6,337 bases of DNA, taken from positions 1 to 6,337 of the forward strand of contig DLYJ01000142.1 in assembly GCA_003447785.1 (NCBI GenBank), read 5' to 3'. Positions within the stretch are counted from its first letter, which is position 1. Every line of letters starts with the position of its first letter. Positions 6,057 to 6,337 of this stretch are shown one piece after another. Both the position numbers and the translations under genes were made by a program. The DNA comes from Treponema sp. Its GTDB lineage: Bacteria > Spirochaetota > Spirochaetia > Treponematales > Treponemataceae. The notes under the pieces are model-generated. The model worked only from the letters and a program-made list of their open reading frames with translations. It did no database searches and had not been told where the DNA came from.

Positions 6057-6337
6057 TGAACTTAATCTGTGGACTTGATGAAGCAGGGCGCGGACCTCTT
6101 GCGGGCCCTGTCGTTGCAGGCTGTGTAATTTTGCCGGAAAACTTTCCTGTAGAAATCTTGAACGATTCAAAAAAACTTTCGGAAAAAAAACGGGTCGCAG
6201 CAGAAAAAATAATTAAAGAAAAGACCTGCTGGGGAATCGGCATTATTGACCACGAAACAATCGATAAAATCAACATCCTTCAGGCAAGCATGCAGGCAAT
6301 GAAAAATGCATATGAAATGATGATGATAAAACTTCCG
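6056..6337 (+). CDS. rnhB: Ribonuclease HII, 3' end cut off by window
   Basis: The ATG at 6056-6058 shares its A with the TAA of the preceding gene, and 94 codons run open to the edge. The protein starts MNLICGLDEAGRGPLAGPV. Asp8-Glu9 and the Gly11-Arg12-Gly13 motif are the first part of the RNase HII active site, which removes ribonucleotides and RNA primers paired to DNA. LNDSKKLSEKKR (35-46) and INILQASMQAM (about 72-82) are further family signatures. The remaining two catalytic aspartates lie beyond the window, so completeness cannot be judged. RNase HII usually has about 190-260 residues, so roughly half is present. No strong ribosome binding site precedes the ATG; the TAATG overlap points to translation coupled to the secreted-protein gene. 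Alignment of the DEAGRG motif so close to the N-terminus is normal for bacterial enzymes. Confidence 0.93.
   Translation, partial: MNLICGLDEAGRGPLAGPVVAGCVILPENFPVEILNDSKKLSEKKRVAAEKIIKEKTCWGIGIIDHETIDKINILQASMQAMKNAYEMMMIKLP

Noticed and set aside
5977..6276. Minus-strand open frame of 99 codons
   Set aside because: It is antisense to the end of the secreted-protein gene and the rnhB start, whose RNase HII motifs are unmistakable.

Overview
The window looks like chromosomal DNA from a host-associated spirochaete, most likely a Treponema. This is inference from several traits together, not proof. Base composition is moderate. The substrate-binding protein has an export signal followed by Gly-Gly-Lys-Lys. 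There is a Rpn/PDDEXK-family gene of the kind found in many copies in such genomes. A large secreted protein carries chitobiase-C-terminal-like and beta-helix repeats, and genes are tightly packed with almost no spacing. No rRNA, tRNA, CRISPR array or complete insertion sequence is visible.

Layout. Positions 1-454 hold the 5' part of a minus-strand Rpn-like PD-(D/E)XK nuclease/putative transposase gene that runs off the left edge. Positions 455-722 separate this gene from the divergent plus-strand genes. Most of this spacer is very AT-rich, but a sharply bounded GC-rich block of about 93 nt (562-654) sits in the middle. It can fold on itself and looks like an inserted dispersed repeat. Everything from 723 to the right edge is on the plus strand: a periplasmic substrate-binding protein (723-1769), an ABC importer subunit with permease and ATPase fused in one chain (1770-3272), a type I phosphoribosyltransferase (3333-3935), a 699-residue secreted repeat protein (3957-6056), and the start of ribonuclease HII (6056 to the edge).

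How the genes fit together. The first two plus-strand genes make a complete two-gene ABC importer of the nitrate/sulfonate/pyrimidine-precursor (NitT/TauT, NMT1-like) type. The binding protein is exported, and the fused subunit would form a homodimer supplying both membrane domains and both ATPase domains. The two reading frames are in the same frame, with a single TAA directly followed by the TTG start of the second. After a 60-nt gap with a plausible promoter and a good ribosome binding site come the phosphoribosyltransferase, the secreted protein (21-nt gap) and rnhB (TAATG overlap), which look like one transcription unit. The transported substrate cannot be read from the sequence. The neighbouring phosphoribosyltransferase makes a nucleobase or pyrimidine-like compound a testable guess.

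The points most worth a second look are the fused importer, the one-stop-codon junction, the GC-rich foldable element, and the mixed-domain secreted protein lying between two nucleotide-metabolism genes.
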